Assembly: GCF_963678635.1 (NCBI RefSeq)
Contig: NC_087065.1
Location: 41,481,430-41,541,429, forward strand
Reading direction: 5' to 3'
Origin: Symsagittifera roscoffensis
Lineage: Eukaryota; Xenacoelomorpha; Acoela; Convolutidae
Length of the DNA stretch: 60,000 nucleotides
Part shown: in pieces, positions 11,845 to 22,104 of the stretch
Layout of the letters: each line of letters begins with the position of its first letter
Numbering within the stretch: position 1 is the first letter of the stretch
The notes under the pieces: model-generated
The model's input: the letters and a program-made list of their open reading frames with translations, nothing else
What the model was told of the DNA's origin: nothing
Database searches by the model: none
Made by a program: the position numbers and the translations under genes

Positions 11845-12155
11845 ATCCGGGTCTTTTCGGTTATACCTCCTAAATGAATAATTTGGCAATTCAAATTTCG
11901 AGTTGACGTTGAAAGCGCGAAAGCGAGTGAAACAAACAATTAAATACCACTCGCGTGCAATTAGCAGCTGCTCGGTTAGAAACAAAAGTATATGCCAAAT
12001 TTATCACTAGGTTTTCTAATCGAGCTGCTGCTTATTGCACGCGAGTGGTATTTAGTTTCACTCGCTTTCGCGCTTCCAATTTCAACTCGAAATTTGAATT
12101 GCCAAGTTTATTCATTTAGGGGGGGGGGGGTATAACCAAAAATACCCAAAAATCC
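11845..12155. mobile_element. Foldback element with arms of about 115-130 bp
   Basis: The left arm carries TTCGGTTATACC, then AATAATTTGGCAATTC, GCGCGAAAGCGAGTGAAAC and CCACTCGCGTGCAATTAGC. The right arm carries the same blocks inverted, ending GGTATAACC. About 40 bp separate the arms. The two arms are similar but not identical, and a run of about ten G lies near 12120. It has the structure of a foldback MITE with no coding capacity. Solo left arms occur at 16590-16733 and 25341-25482. Confidence 0.8.
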
Positions 12156-13630
12156 TGTTAGAATGGTTCGTTTTGAAGCTAACCTTGCACGGAAAAAAAA
12201 GCCATACACTGAGGGCAAATTTCCTGTGTCAAAGCCGCGAAACAATATGTAAACTTAAATGTTAAGGACGAACTCCCAGTGATAAAAATTTATAGCCGCG
12301 ATTGTAAATCACAAAATAAATATTCCGTTTTCTTCGCAAATCGGAGCAATAATCGCTACTTCACTGATAATCCTAAAAGCTTCAAAGCTTATAGAGTAGG
12401 AAGTTATACTTCGATTAAATCTCATTAACTATTCATCTAAGGCGATGGAGCTTGCCTTTGCGTTTTTTAGTCTATATTTTTATCATAATTTGTTCATATA
12501 ATCATACAAAAAATAAGCTGCTCATTGATGGCTTCAGTATTTGATGAAATTTTTCAGTAATAGCCCAGACGGGAATAAAGGTCTGAACCTAATGATGAAA
12601 AGCTACCATAATGAATAGTTGTGCTATCATCAGAACTCAATCATCTTATTATCGTTACTGCTCCAGCTATCATTACGACGACTCATTATGACAAACTATA
12701 GTAAAATTTTATACCAATTTGCTCTACCTTAATCGGACCTTTTTTTGGGTTGCAGTTTTTGCTTGATTTGTTTTTGTGAAGGTATTTGTTTTCGGTTGCG
12801 GTTTCATGGATGGGTACAATTTCAATAATTATAAATCAATTTTATACGCAAAAATTTTTTTTAAATCTCTGATAAAGGTTTTTCAATATATGAAAGCTGA
12901 ATGCTAACGATTTTTCTATATAATAGTTTCTGGATGCGATTAGAAAAACATTCGAAAAATGAAGTTGTTGAAAATTGTGCCTTGAAACGGCCTTCAATTT
13001 ATCTTACTATATAAAAACAAAAATATAATTCTTGAGTCTGGACTACAACATAGAAAAAAATTGCAATTTTGCATGCAATTTTTTTGGAAAACTTTTGTTC
13101 GCGCTCAGAAAGGATTCTATGAAAGTTTTTTTAAGAACCCTCAGTTTGTAATTTTTTGTGAGCATGTAGAAAATTGCTTAACATACAATTTTCATATATG
13201 AAAATTTTTGGGCAAGCATTTTTTCATATACTCATATACCCGGGTTATTTCCAGAGTGAGAAGAGTAAAGTATCAAACATTAAAAAAATGGTATTTGATG
13301 CTTTCAAGGCTGTTTGGTTTTAGGGAAAAAGTAATTATCATTTATTTACTTTACTTAGATGTCTCACGATTGAGCTAGTGTTTCTGTGAGCTGCTGGGTT
13401 TTTTGGTTTTATATGTTTTAAATTTTTCTTTGATTTGTTTCCTCTTGGTTTTGGTTTATTTATTTAGCTCGGACCTGTGTAAAACCCCGAGCCCTTTCCC
13501 CAAAGCCATTTTCAACTCTGGGGTGGAGGATCTTAACTTGGCATACTTTGGGAGGGTGGATGATAACTTGAATTTTTACTTTTTCTCTGTCTGCTCACTG
13601 GCAGCTATGTCTTATGGTGAAAATTTTATA
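12156..13630. other. Unannotated sequence with a palindromic remnant
   Basis: No gene is recognised. At about 13188-13247 a short palindromic piece with CATATATGAAAA and CCCGGGTT resembles the elements near 34.1 and 56.1 kb. The ORF at 13403-13654 begins with a hydrophobic stretch and has no recognisable domain. Confidence 0.45.
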
Positions 13631-13633
13631 GAT

Positions 13634-13922
13634 TATTTCTTTTACTTAAAATGACTTTTTGGTTTCTTTTTCTAATTTTTAAGATTTCGATATCGTCTAA
13701 CAATCAAATCATCTTTAACATCAAATCATTCCCCAAATGATCTTTAAGTTGGGGGGAAGCTGGGGGGTTGGAGAAGCTGGGGGGGTTGGAGAAGCTGGGG
13801 GGTTGGGTAAATAAATTCGGGTAAACTGGGGGAGGGTAAATGGAGGACTGACTGGTTATTTCTTTTACCTAAAAAGACTTTTTGGTTTCTTTTTCTAATT
13901 TTTAAGGTTTCGATATCATCTA
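13634..13922. repeat. Direct repeat pair of about 67 bp
   Basis: The segment starting TTATTTCTTTTAC at 13634 recurs at 13856 and ends near TTCGATATC in both copies (13700 and 13922). The 222-bp offset encloses the G-rich minisatellite. Confidence 0.75.
13751..13808 (+). repeat. G-rich minisatellite, unit about 21 bp
   Basis: Repeats of GAAGCTGGGGGGTTGGA occur about three times, giving several G-runs of 5-7 within 60 bp. The + strand could form G-quadruplexes. Further G-rich sequence follows to about 13850. Confidence 0.8.
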
Positions 13923-14159
13923 GGGTTTATACCCAGTTGTGTGGTTGGGCGAAATTCAGATAAGTCTATTGTGAATGTTGCTTGATGCAACTCCATACTT
14001 TGATTGATATTGATTGTCAGTAAGAAATATTCATTTGGTTCGCACGGATATTTCGAAACCATTGTCAATCCTTTTTGAAGATTCGACAAAATATGGCGTT
14101 ATTCCGCTAACTTTTTAACTTTTATTCTGATTCGGGCTGAGGTGTTCCAGTTATGTTTC

Positions 14160-14545
14160 CACCGACAGCCTAAAATTGCTGTGTCCAACGACTCGACCCA
14201 AACTGGCTACGTTATTTCGACCGACTAGAATAAAGCAAAATTGCGTTCGACTGTGTTTGACCAAAAGTGCTATGTTTTGACTGACTCGACCAAAACTGAG
14301 TCTTTTTCAACCGACTTGACCCTAGTAAAATTGTGTTCGTCTGTTTTGGACACAAGTTAGCTATGTTTCGATCAAGTCGATTGAAGGAAAAAAGTGCCCA
14401 AATGGGTTTGAGCCAACTGTGTTATATTTATACCAAGTCAACCAAAATGCCTCCATTTCGACCGATTCAACTGAAGGAAACCGTTTTTGACTGTGTCCGA
14501 CCTCAGCGTGCTATGTTTCGACCGCCACGACCCAAACTAGATATA
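14160..14545. repeat. Degenerate tandem repeat with CGACC motifs
   Basis: Variants of GCTATGTTTCGACC and GACTCGACCAAAACTG recur irregularly across nearly 400 bp. The 128-codon ORF at 14333-14719 crosses this repeat and the next transposon, so I do not treat it as a gene. Confidence 0.6.
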
Positions 14546-14596
14546 TTTCGAACAAATGCCTTCAGAGTCTGTATAATTTATGCAGTTCGAATTTTG

Positions 14597-14640
14597 ATCA
14601 ACCTTGTTGTTTGTCACCATCAACCTTGTTGTTTGTCACC
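14597..14640. repeat. 22-bp perfect tandem repeat, two copies
   Basis: The unit ATCAACCTTGTTGTTTGTCA plus CC occurs at 14597 and 14619, directly against the edge of the following hAT-type fragment. Confidence 0.9.
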
Positions 14641-15055
14641 CCTGCCGACCCAAAGGGTCCCCCCTTTGATACTTTTTCAGAAATCCATTTTTGGCCGACC
14701 GTCCCTAAATTTTTTCTAAAGGCGCTTTGGGCGCCAATATATAGTAACTTTGAGGGGGAGCGCGCGCCAAAAAACGCGATTATTTTGTCGAAATTTTTCA
14801 AAAAGTGCCCAAAAACGGCTTTTTTGACTGTTTTTTCAAAATTTTGCCTGCGGCGCACAAAATTTTGCCAAAATAGGGGCAAAACAGTGCTTTGGGAGAG
14901 CTCGAAAATTCAATTTAGTCGACCAAAAAAAAGTCGTCAAAAGTCAAAATTTTGGAAAATTTTTGAAAATCCCCCCCCCCCCCCCCCTCGAGAAAATTGG
15001 GTGCTTTACAGTGTTTTGGGAGAGCTCAAAAAATCAAATTGGTCAAACTAAAGAA
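14640..15055. mobile_element. Truncated hAT-type MITE fragment, reverse to the 2046 copy
   Basis: It shares GACCCAAAGGGTCC, GGCGCCAATATATAGTA, AAAATTTTGCCTGCGGCGC and CTCGAGAAAA blocks with 2046-2471, inverted. It lacks clean termini and carries a C-run of about 18 near 14972. A second partial end block (TTTGGGAGAGCTC) is repeated at 14891 and 15015. Confidence 0.75.
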
Positions 15056-15350
15056 AAGTTAGTTTTGATCAATTTGATTATCGAATAAAATACTGCTGGT
15101 ATACCAGGGCTAAGCATTTAAAATTTCGGCTGCCCTTTAAAGCTAATGAAAAGAAATTTAATTGAAAACCTAATTAAATAATCAGAAACAAAAAGAAAAG
15201 AGATTTTTTTCATTTTTATCTTTAATTTATCACCAACAGTACAATTATATGCATTACGCGTCTTGTATTCTAGTCGTCTGACTAAATGATCAAGTAATAT
15301 AAGTACACTTGAACATAGATTTGCCAAAAGTCTCCGAAAATGTATTATGA

Positions 15351-15792
15351 TCTTGAAATCGAATGCAATTAGTTGGGAGAAAGATCAATCTCAATATGCC
15401 AAAACTATTATTTTTGATCCGACTTTCGAAGAAGATGGAAAAGTTAAGTTTGGGATGTTTTAAGTCATTTTTGGCAACCAAAATACTAGTTTTTAACAAG
15501 CAATTTTTGTTGATTGAAGATATTGACTCCCTGACATCAAATTTAAAAAGATATTTTACCTCCGATCAAAGTTCTGGGATTTTGAAAATTACTGCGCGCT
15601 TCGAAAATCTTATTGATAATACTGAATGTTGATAATACTGAATGTTAATACTGGGGTGTTGACTTGATCCCAAGAAACTTTTATCTGGATGTTGAAGGAC
15701 AGTTGGCACATTCAAGTCTTCGCTCTGATACGAGACGTCTTTTTACGATTGCTTTCACTCCTATATCCAAATCTGCGGCATCTGCGCTTTAA
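15351..15792 (+). pseudogene. Unrecognised coding remnant, copy 1 (frameshifted)
   Basis: A protein-like frame can be followed through ITARFENLIDNTEC to DLIPRNFYLDVEGQLAHSS and FTIAFTPISKSAASAL, ending at TAA 15790-15792. It is broken by at least one frameshift upstream and by a 16-bp tandem duplication (TGATAATACTGAATGT at 15614 and 15630) that is absent from the second copy. I do not recognise the family. Differences from the second copy include many replacements, so I see no sign of constraint. It could be the last exon of a host gene caught in the duplication, or part of an unknown transposon. Confidence 0.5.
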
Positions 15793-16589
15793 TATCTAGT
15801 CAAAAACTAATAAACAGATAAATTTGTCTTATAATTTTGTTTTCTTTCATCAGGGTGAAACCGGGCTTCGGCGCCGTCTGATTAGCCGAATTTTGCAGTT
15901 CCATCATTAGTTTATGCGTTATTCATTAGTGTCGGAGCTATGAATGCGCATCATTCAATGACTCTTTTCCACTCCCCCATCATTCAATTTCATTTTGAAA
16001 AAAAAATACCGTTGCCATAGTTCAATGAAACTTGAACTGGTGAACAAATAAATAATTGTGAACGTATTTGTTCTTCATGCTTTAAACCGTAATATCACGC
16101 ATTTAGACAAAATATCGTAAGACAACAATGAAAAATGAAAAAATGAAAAGCCGGCGAGCCTATTTATTTAGGCTTGTTTTCATTCGATTATCTGCACGCA
16201 AAGCATGACAAAAATATGTGTCCCAATTGGGTTCATCGCCGCTTGGTTCAGCAACCCAGGGGTAAATAAGGCCAATCAGTTCAATGAAGCGCCAACTTGA
16301 ATTCAGTTAGTTACCTTTACCCGCTAATTAGTTTTATCATGTCGCTCATCTTGATCCAACATCCGTTCGTTTGTTGAAAAATCACGATAAAGTTCAAAAC
16401 AAGCCAGCTGCATTCTAAGGCCAAACAAAAAGATTTTTGGTTGAAAAAATGACGCAATAGCTAAAAAAAAAAATTTTTAAATTTTTTCTTCGATTTATTG
16501 CCCCATATGCTAATTCAAACTAAAACAGTATGCAAATAGCGTCGCTTTAGCCTGTTATGAGGACGCAATATATCGCACGTTAATAAACC

Positions 16590-16733
16590 CAAATTTGGGG
16601 TATTTTCGGTTATACCCCCCTGAAAGAATAATTTTGGCAATTCAAGTTTCGAGTTGAAATTGGAAGCGCGAAAGCGAGTGAAACTAAATATCACTCGCGT
16701 GCAATTAGTAGCTGCTCGATTAGAAAACCTGCA
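16590..16733. mobile_element. Solo arm of the foldback element
   Basis: It matches the left arm of 11845-12155, from TATTTTCGGTTATACCCCCC through GCGCGAAAGCGAGTGAAAC to CTGCTCGATTAGAAAAC. No opposite arm is found nearby. The retrotransposon LTR begins 84 bp downstream. Confidence 0.75.
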
Positions 16734-16817
16734 TCAACTTTCAAGCTTAATAACCGACTATAGTACGATTTTAGTACCATTCTTAAAAATATTGAGAAAA
16801 AAATGATTTTAATCAAT

Positions 16818-17043
16818 TGTCATAGTAATTAAACTAGTTCACTTCTCGTTTAGTTTATGTTCATTATTATATCTGTTAATCAATTATCTCTCACACCGGT
16901 GCTAGACTTAGTTGACAGGAACTAACCTTGGGAGCGTTTGCCACCTTCGGTAATCTCCTATTTCAGTTGTCGCTTTTGATCTTAATAGAAACGGTTGTTA
17001 ATTAAGATTGGAATTTAACCTTACTACATTATCGTTTTCAACA
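16818..17043 (+). repeat. 5' LTR of the Ty3/gypsy element
   Basis: The 226-bp LTR starts TGTCATAG and ends TTTTCAACA (TG...CA). It is preceded by CAAT (16814-16817), which recurs right after the 3' LTR as a 4-bp target duplication. It differs from the 3' LTR at about 16 positions counted by eye, roughly 7%. Confidence 0.92.
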
Positions 17044-17056
17044 TGGCGCAGTCAGG
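17044..17056 (+). promoter_or_regulatory. Primer binding site
   Basis: TGGCGCAGTCAGG directly abuts the 5' LTR. The leading TGG pairs with a tRNA CCA end, and TGGCGCAGTC resembles the serine-tRNA-type PBS of some insect gypsy elements. The primer tRNA is not identified here. Confidence 0.75.
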
Positions 17057-17089
17057 AAATCAAGGTGGGGGGAAAACCCATTAGGCATC

Positions 17090-17786
17090 ATGTCCTTTTG
17101 GCCACCTAAATGCGCGGAGCCACCAATGCAGTGGGAATTCTGGTTGAACCGATTCCAGTGGGGGATGGTAGCAAAACATTCTTTGAACCCGAAAAACTTC
17201 TACTTTGCCAGTACTCTTACGGAGGCACAAATCGGGGACCTTAATCCGGAGGGGGATCGAAAACCACGATTAGAATCAGAACGAACGCTAATATCGAACC
17301 TATACTTACGTATTGGGGAGAAGGGGCAGGACGAATTGCACAAGAGGAGGCCTCATTTAGATTTGACAACTACAAGATACCCGAGGGTGTTGGACGCGAT
17401 GGATGGAGAATTAAAAAAGGAAAATAATGAGACGTTTGAAGTATTTCAACTACTGTCACGCAAGCAACGTATCGGTGAGTCGTTGGAACAGTTTCATTCT
17501 GTTCTTAGCGGGCTAGCAAATCGGTATCCGTTCGGAACATTGGAGTCAAGAATACTACGAGATGTATTTTTGTAAATATGACAAACAGGGAGGCCCAAAA
17601 CGAGCTATGTCGCTCACAAAAACGCCAGAAGAGGCGTATTGGATCGCGTTATCTTACGATAGTGGAGATAAATATGCGAGAACATACGTGGCGACGACTG
17701 GAGGCACCGGAGGATCAAGTGCACCGATGGCTGGAGGACTCCAGATAAAACCGGAACCGGTGGGCGTAATCCAATTGGGGAGTTAA
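17090..17786 (+). pseudogene. gag: gag (capsid) pseudogene, copy 1a
   Basis: The first frame (17090-17575) has a Ty3/gypsy capsid signature near its end: FEVFQLLSRKQRIGESLEQF, then NRYPFGTLESRILRD. It stops at residue 161 because a T-run at about 17567 has five T where the second-unit copy has six. The next frame (17562-17786) continues with TPEEAYWIALSYDSGDKYA, the usual capsid C-terminal motif. The protein would package the element RNA. The start is the ATG 47 nt after the LTR end. No CCHC zinc knuckle is visible. Confidence 0.8.
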
Positions 17787-17789
17787 GAA

Positions 17790-18180
17790 GGACATTAGGC
17801 ACCAACGGAGTACATCTGAAAGAATTAGCACCAGAGGATCAAGACTTCCGGGATTACGGCAACAATCCGCTGAGTTTTTTTGGGAAATATGCAAGTGCAA
17901 TTAACATCAAACAGATGCGAGACGATAGCAACCATCAAAGAAATTGGAGGAAACCACCCTTCAATAATTGGCCGAAATCTTATGCCGGAATTGGGACTAC
18001 AGCGGTTCAAAAGACACCAGGGGAGCGGTTGATGGAAATCCATGGAGAGCAGGCCGAGGGAGAATATGCCGAGGGAGAAAACAATCTGGATCAATGGCAG
18101 GATTATTTTAGTAAGCAGTTTTCTAAACTTTTTACACGGGTCGGTAAAAATGCGAATGGCTCGGACATAGAATCACACCG
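17790..18180 (+). pseudogene. Protease C-terminal remnant and linker, copy 1a
   Basis: Across shifted frames the sequence encodes a stretch like PSIIGRNLMPELGLQL (about 17957-18002), matching the end of a retroviral-type aspartic protease (the IGRDxL block). The DTG active-site region is not seen. A linker rich in Glu follows, with QWQDYFSKQFSKLFTRV resembling the segment that precedes RT. The reading then jumps straight into the RT C-terminus, so the RT core is deleted. Confidence 0.6.
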
Positions 18181-18183
18181 ACA

Positions 18184-18475
18184 GGAATAACCCCATTGGT
18201 CCGGAAAACAGACCCAATTGAAGCACTTAACCCACAGCGTACGTTATCGCAACTTAAATCCTTTATGGGATCAATCCACAGCCTGCAGAAGTACATGCCG
18301 GCGCTAGCAGAATCGTCGGCGCCGCTACGCCCGTAACTAAGCCGAAAAATGAATTTTTGTGGACACCGGAATGTCAAGCGTCATTTGAGAATTTGAAAAA
18401 CCAGGTTGCAAATATCGTAGAGCTGAAATATTTCGACGTTCACAAAGATATTCGGATCGTATGTGACGCAAGCCA
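18184..18475 (+). pseudogene. RT C-terminus and start of RNase H, copy 1a, cut by duplication
   Basis: The frame reads TGITPLVRKTDPIEALNP, then LSQLKSFMGSIHSLQKYMP, the conserved segment that follows the Ty3/gypsy RT palm, and on into RNase H up to the VCDASHN block. There it is cut off by the tandem duplication junction at 18476. Confidence 0.75.
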
Positions 18476-18591
18476 CAATTAGTAGCTGCTCGATTAGAAA
18501 ACCTGCATCAAATTTCAAGCTTAATAACCGACTATATTACAATTTTAGTACCATTCTTAAAAATATTGAGAAAAAAATGATTTTAATCAAT

Positions 18592-18817
18592 TGTCATAGT
18601 AATTAAACTAGTTCACTTCTCGTTTAGTTTATGTTCATTATTATATCTGTTAATCAATTATCTCTCACACCGGTGCTAGACTTAGTTGACAGGAACTAAC
18701 CTTGGGAGCGTTTGCCACCTTCGGTAATCTCCTATTTCAGTTGTCGCTTTTGATCTTAATAGAAAGGGTTGTTAATTAAGATTGGAATTTAACCTTACTA
18801 CATTATCGTTTTCAACA
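18592..18817 (+). repeat. Duplicated internal copy of the 5' LTR
   Basis: It is identical in extent to 16818-17043 and differs from it at one visible position (AGAAAGGG versus AGAAACGG). Since host flank precedes it too, it arose by segmental duplication, not by a new insertion. Confidence 0.92.
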
Positions 18818-18863
18818 TGGCGCAGTCAGGAAATCAAGGTGGGGGGAAAACCCATTAGGCATC

Positions 18864-19560
18864 ATGTCCTTTTGGCCACCTAAATGCGCGGAGCCACCAA
18901 TGCAGTGGGAATTCTGGTTGAACCGATTCCAGTGGGGGATGGTAGCAAAACATTCTTTGAACCCGAAAAACTTCTACTTTGCCAGTACTCTTACGGAGGC
19001 ACAAATCGGGGACCTAAATCCGGAGGGGGATCGAAAACCACGATTAGAATCAGAACGAACGCTAATATCGAACCTATACTTACGTATTGGGGAGAAGGGG
19101 CAGGACGAATTGCACAAGAGGAGGCCTCATTTAGATTTGACAACTACAAGATACCCGAGGGTGTTGGACGCGATGGATGGAGAATTAAAAAAGGAAAATA
19201 ATGAGACGTTTGAAGTATTTCAACTACTGTCACGCAAGCAACGTATCGGTGAGTCGTTGGAACAGTTTCATTCTGTTCTTAGCGGGCTAGCAAATCGGTA
19301 TCCGTTCGGAACATTGGAGTCAAGAATACTACGAGATGTATTTTTGTAAATATGACAAACAGGGAGGCCCAAAACGAGCTATGTCGCTCACAAAAACGCC
19401 AGAAGAGGCGTATTGGATCGCGTTATCTTACGATAGTGGAGATAAATATGCGAGAACATACGTGGCGACGACTGGAGGCACCGGAGGATCAAGTGCACCG
19501 ATGGCTGGAGGACTCCAGATAAAACCGGAACCGGTGGGCGTAATCCAATTGGGGAGTTAA
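18864..19560 (+). pseudogene. gag: gag (capsid) pseudogene, copy 1b
   Basis: It encodes the same 161-residue first frame and the same downstream frame (19336-19560) as copy 1a, with the same five-T frameshift near 19341. That lesion predates the tandem duplication. Confidence 0.8.
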
Positions 19561-19563
19561 GAA

Positions 19564-19954
19564 GGACATTAGGCACCAACGGAGTACATCTGAAAGAATT
19601 AGCACCAGAGGATCAAGACTTCCGGGATTACGGCAACAATCCGCTGAGTTTTTTTGGGAAATATGCAAGTGCAATTAACATCAAACAGATGCGAGACGAT
19701 AGCAACCATCAAAGAAATTGGAGGAAACCACCCTTCAATAATTGGCCGAAATCTTATGCCGGAATTGGGACTACAGCGGTTCAAAAGACACCAGGGGAGC
19801 GGTTGATGGAAATCCATGGAGAGCAGGCCGAGGGAGAATATGCCGAGGGAGAAAACAATCTGGATCAATGGCAGGATTATTTTAGTAAGCAGTTTTCTAA
19901 ACTTTTTACACGGGTCGGTAAAAATGCGAATGGCTCGGACATAGAATCACACCG
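19564..19954 (+). pseudogene. Protease C-terminal remnant and linker, copy 1b
   Basis: It repeats the protease-end and linker remnant of 17790-18180. The same deletion junction joins the linker to the RT C-terminus near 19950. Confidence 0.6.
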
Positions 19955-19957
19955 ACA

Positions 19958-20574
19958 GGAATAACCCCATTGGTCCGGAAAACAGACCCAATTGAAGCAC
20001 TTAACCCACAGCGTACGTTATCGCAACTTAAATCCTTTATGGGATCAATCCACAGCCTGCATAAGTACATGCCGGCGCTAGCAGAATCGTCGGCGCCGCT
20101 ACGCCCGTAACTAAGCCAAAAAATGAATATTTGTGGACACCGGAATGTCAAGCGTCATTTGAGAATTTGAAAAACCAGGTTGCAAATATCGTAGAGCTGA
20201 AATATTTCGACGTTCACAAAGATATTCGGATCGTATGTGACGCAAGCCACAATAGATTGGGTGCCGTATTAGAGCAACTCGGAACGGACGGTTGGCGGCC
20301 AATTTCATTTGCATCGCGATACCTAAACGACGCCGAAAAACGATATTTGTCTAACGAGCTAGAAATGTTAGCGGTTGTTTGGGTGGCAGAGTACTTCCAA
20401 AATTATGTTTTGGGGCGTCCTTTTACAATTATTACTGACCATAAAGCTCTTGCACCATTATTAAACGGGAAAAACCAGAAAAACAAAACGATGTTCAGCT
20501 GCTTAACACGATGGTTAGTTGAACTGATTCCATTTGACTTCTTTGTCGAACATAAACCCCGGGGGCAAATATAG
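19958..20574 (+). pseudogene. RT C-terminus and RNase H domain
   Basis: After the RT tail (ITPLVRKTDPIEALNP, interrupted by a stop near 20107) comes a 147-codon frame from 20131. It has the Ty3/gypsy RNase H landmarks VCDASHNRLGAVLEQ, WRPISFASRYLNDAEKRY, NELEMLAVVW and FTIITDHKAL. This domain would degrade RNA in RNA:DNA hybrids during reverse transcription. The catalytic Asp (CDAS), Glu (NELE) and Asp (TDH) are still present, but the polymerase core is missing. Confidence 0.85.
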
Positions 20575-21353
20575 GCCTGGCAGATTAATTGTCTCGAAAT
20601 CCTAGCGACTTAGACAAGCCAATTTTAAAGTATGACAGCATGTTTACAGTCGCAAAAGTAAATTCGATTAATCGAACCTTCGGAGTAATGAACACACGCT
20701 CATCCGGAGGTCCGGAAATAATTAAAACCAAAGCCTCAGTTAATCATGTTTCGACCAACAGGAAAGCAGTAAGTACTGTACATAAACGACCGCTAAAGGG
20801 CCAGCGAACATGCGAAATTAATTCAGCCAATGAAAATCACACACGTAATGACTACCGACGGACAAGCGAAAGAAATCTAAAAAAAGTCGGAACGTATACT
20901 AACTTAATCGAAGGCGGCAAGGAAATTATCAATATTAATTCAAAATTTACCTGAAAACACGAGAAGATGGAGAAAACATTTCGAAAAAGTGAACGATTTC
21001 TAGAGCGACATCCAAGCATTAACTCAAGCGAGAGCGGAGATGAAGTAGAGGAGCTGGACGCAAACCCACAACTACATGCGATCACAACGGAAACAACAAC
21101 AACCAAGACAAACACCATACTTTCAATACCTTCGGCGTTTCCAGAAGAATCATTTCCGGCGGTGGACCCGACAACTTGCATAATGTCAATAAAGTCAAGG
21201 AATTGTAAAATAGTACAGAAAAATTTTGCCCCTCCCGAATTGTTTAACATGAGGTTTATCGAGACACAGTACGCCTCAGATCCACAAATAAAAGCGGTTT
21301 ACGAGATGGTGAAGACAAAGACCCCAAACTACAACAAAAGGTGCACAGAATGA
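20575..21353 (+). pseudogene. Pol connection region and integrase N-terminal extension
   Basis: The residues GLAD, a stop, then LSRNPSDLDKP after RNase H match the usual ADYLSR block. A Lys/Thr/Asn-rich spacer (20589-20954) follows, then a frame from 20967 with RFIETQYASDPQIKAVYEMV, typical of the segment that leads into the integrase zinc domain. Stops separate the pieces. Confidence 0.65.
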
Positions 21354-21667
21354 ATCGTTACTACTCCCAATTCGTCAGTGGCTTTCATGTACGCGACAAT
21401 GTCTGACGGATGGACGACAAACTAGTTATACCGATCACTCTACACAAGGCCATAAACAATAGACTTCACCACTATCATCACGGGAAATCCAACATGTTTA
21501 CGGTAGCTAAGGACATTTGGTTTCAGTATATTCACAGAAAAATTGCGGTGATGGCAGAGAACTGCAGAGAGTACACGGCGGTTGGTAAGAATTTTAAGCA
21601 TATGTGTGGTAGAGGAGGTTTACGAACCATGCCAGAACCAAAAAAACCAAACGAATCGGTGAAATAA
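21354..21667 (+). pseudogene. Integrase zinc-binding (HHCC) domain
   Basis: The frame reads LVIPITLHKAINNRLHHYHH, a gap, then AENCREY. The second cysteine of the CxxC pair is Tyr here, while the copy at 28393-28620 keeps CREC. The domain normally binds zinc and positions the DNA ends. A TGA at 21404-21406 separates it from the preceding segment. Confidence 0.75.
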
Positions 21668-22104
21668 GATTTTTGGGGGCCAATAAGTTATTTAAATGAA
21701 CCTAAAAAGTATGTAATCGTAGCCATCGACCGTTTCTCCCGTTGGCCGGAAATAACCGTTCGGACAAAATTTTCAAATTTCTCAAGGCCTATATAAACAA
21801 TCACGGTGTTCCAAGGAAAATTCATGTGAATCAGTGTACTAATTTCATGTCAAGGGACGTAAAAGCGTTTTGTAACGGCGAAGGAATCGAAATAGTACAA
21901 CCCCCAGTGAATGATCACCGCGCGACAGTGTATGTGGAACGAACAATTGGCAGCTTAAAGAATTCAGTCCTCACGTTCTCACGAGAAGAACCAGCGGAAA
22001 CCTTGGAGAAAATGCTTGAGAGTGCCCTCGGAGCGTTACGACTTGCCAAACAACGCCATTCTAAAAACAACGCCATTCGAAGCTCACCACGGTCGGGAGG
22101 CTAA
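21668..22104 (+). pseudogene. Integrase catalytic core, inactivated
   Basis: Pieces in different frames give VAIDRFSRWPE (first Asp codon 21728-21730), then HVNQCTNFMS with Asn at the second Asp position (codon 21829-21831), then VERTIGSLKN (Glu codon 21937-21939). The Asn-to-Glu spacing leaves 35 residues between, exactly the D,D35E pattern. Loss of the second Asp together with frameshifts means it cannot be active. Confidence 0.75.

Larger units (their letters stand above)
16702..18475. repeat. 1,774-bp tandem duplication, first unit
   Basis: This segment is repeated at 18476-20249 with roughly ten mismatches by eye. It begins in host flank about 115 bp before the 5' LTR and ends inside the RNase H coding region. 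The join shows the 4-bp overlap CAAT shared by both parental sequences. Confidence 0.9.
18476..20249. repeat. 1,774-bp tandem duplication, second unit
   Basis: It is the second copy of 16702-18475, including about 115 bp of host flank. At several variable sites (for example TAA versus TTA near 19014 and CATAAG versus CAGAAG near 20059) it agrees with the unit at 24-28 kb rather than with its tandem partner. Confidence 0.9.

Noticed and set aside
13403-13654. Small membrane protein of 83 residues
   Set aside because: The hydrophobic start comes from T-rich sequence and the end lies in a duplicated non-coding segment. There is no independent support.
14333-15051. ORFs of 94-146 codons
   Set aside because: They run through a degenerate tandem repeat and a hAT-type fragment, including a C-run of uncertain length.
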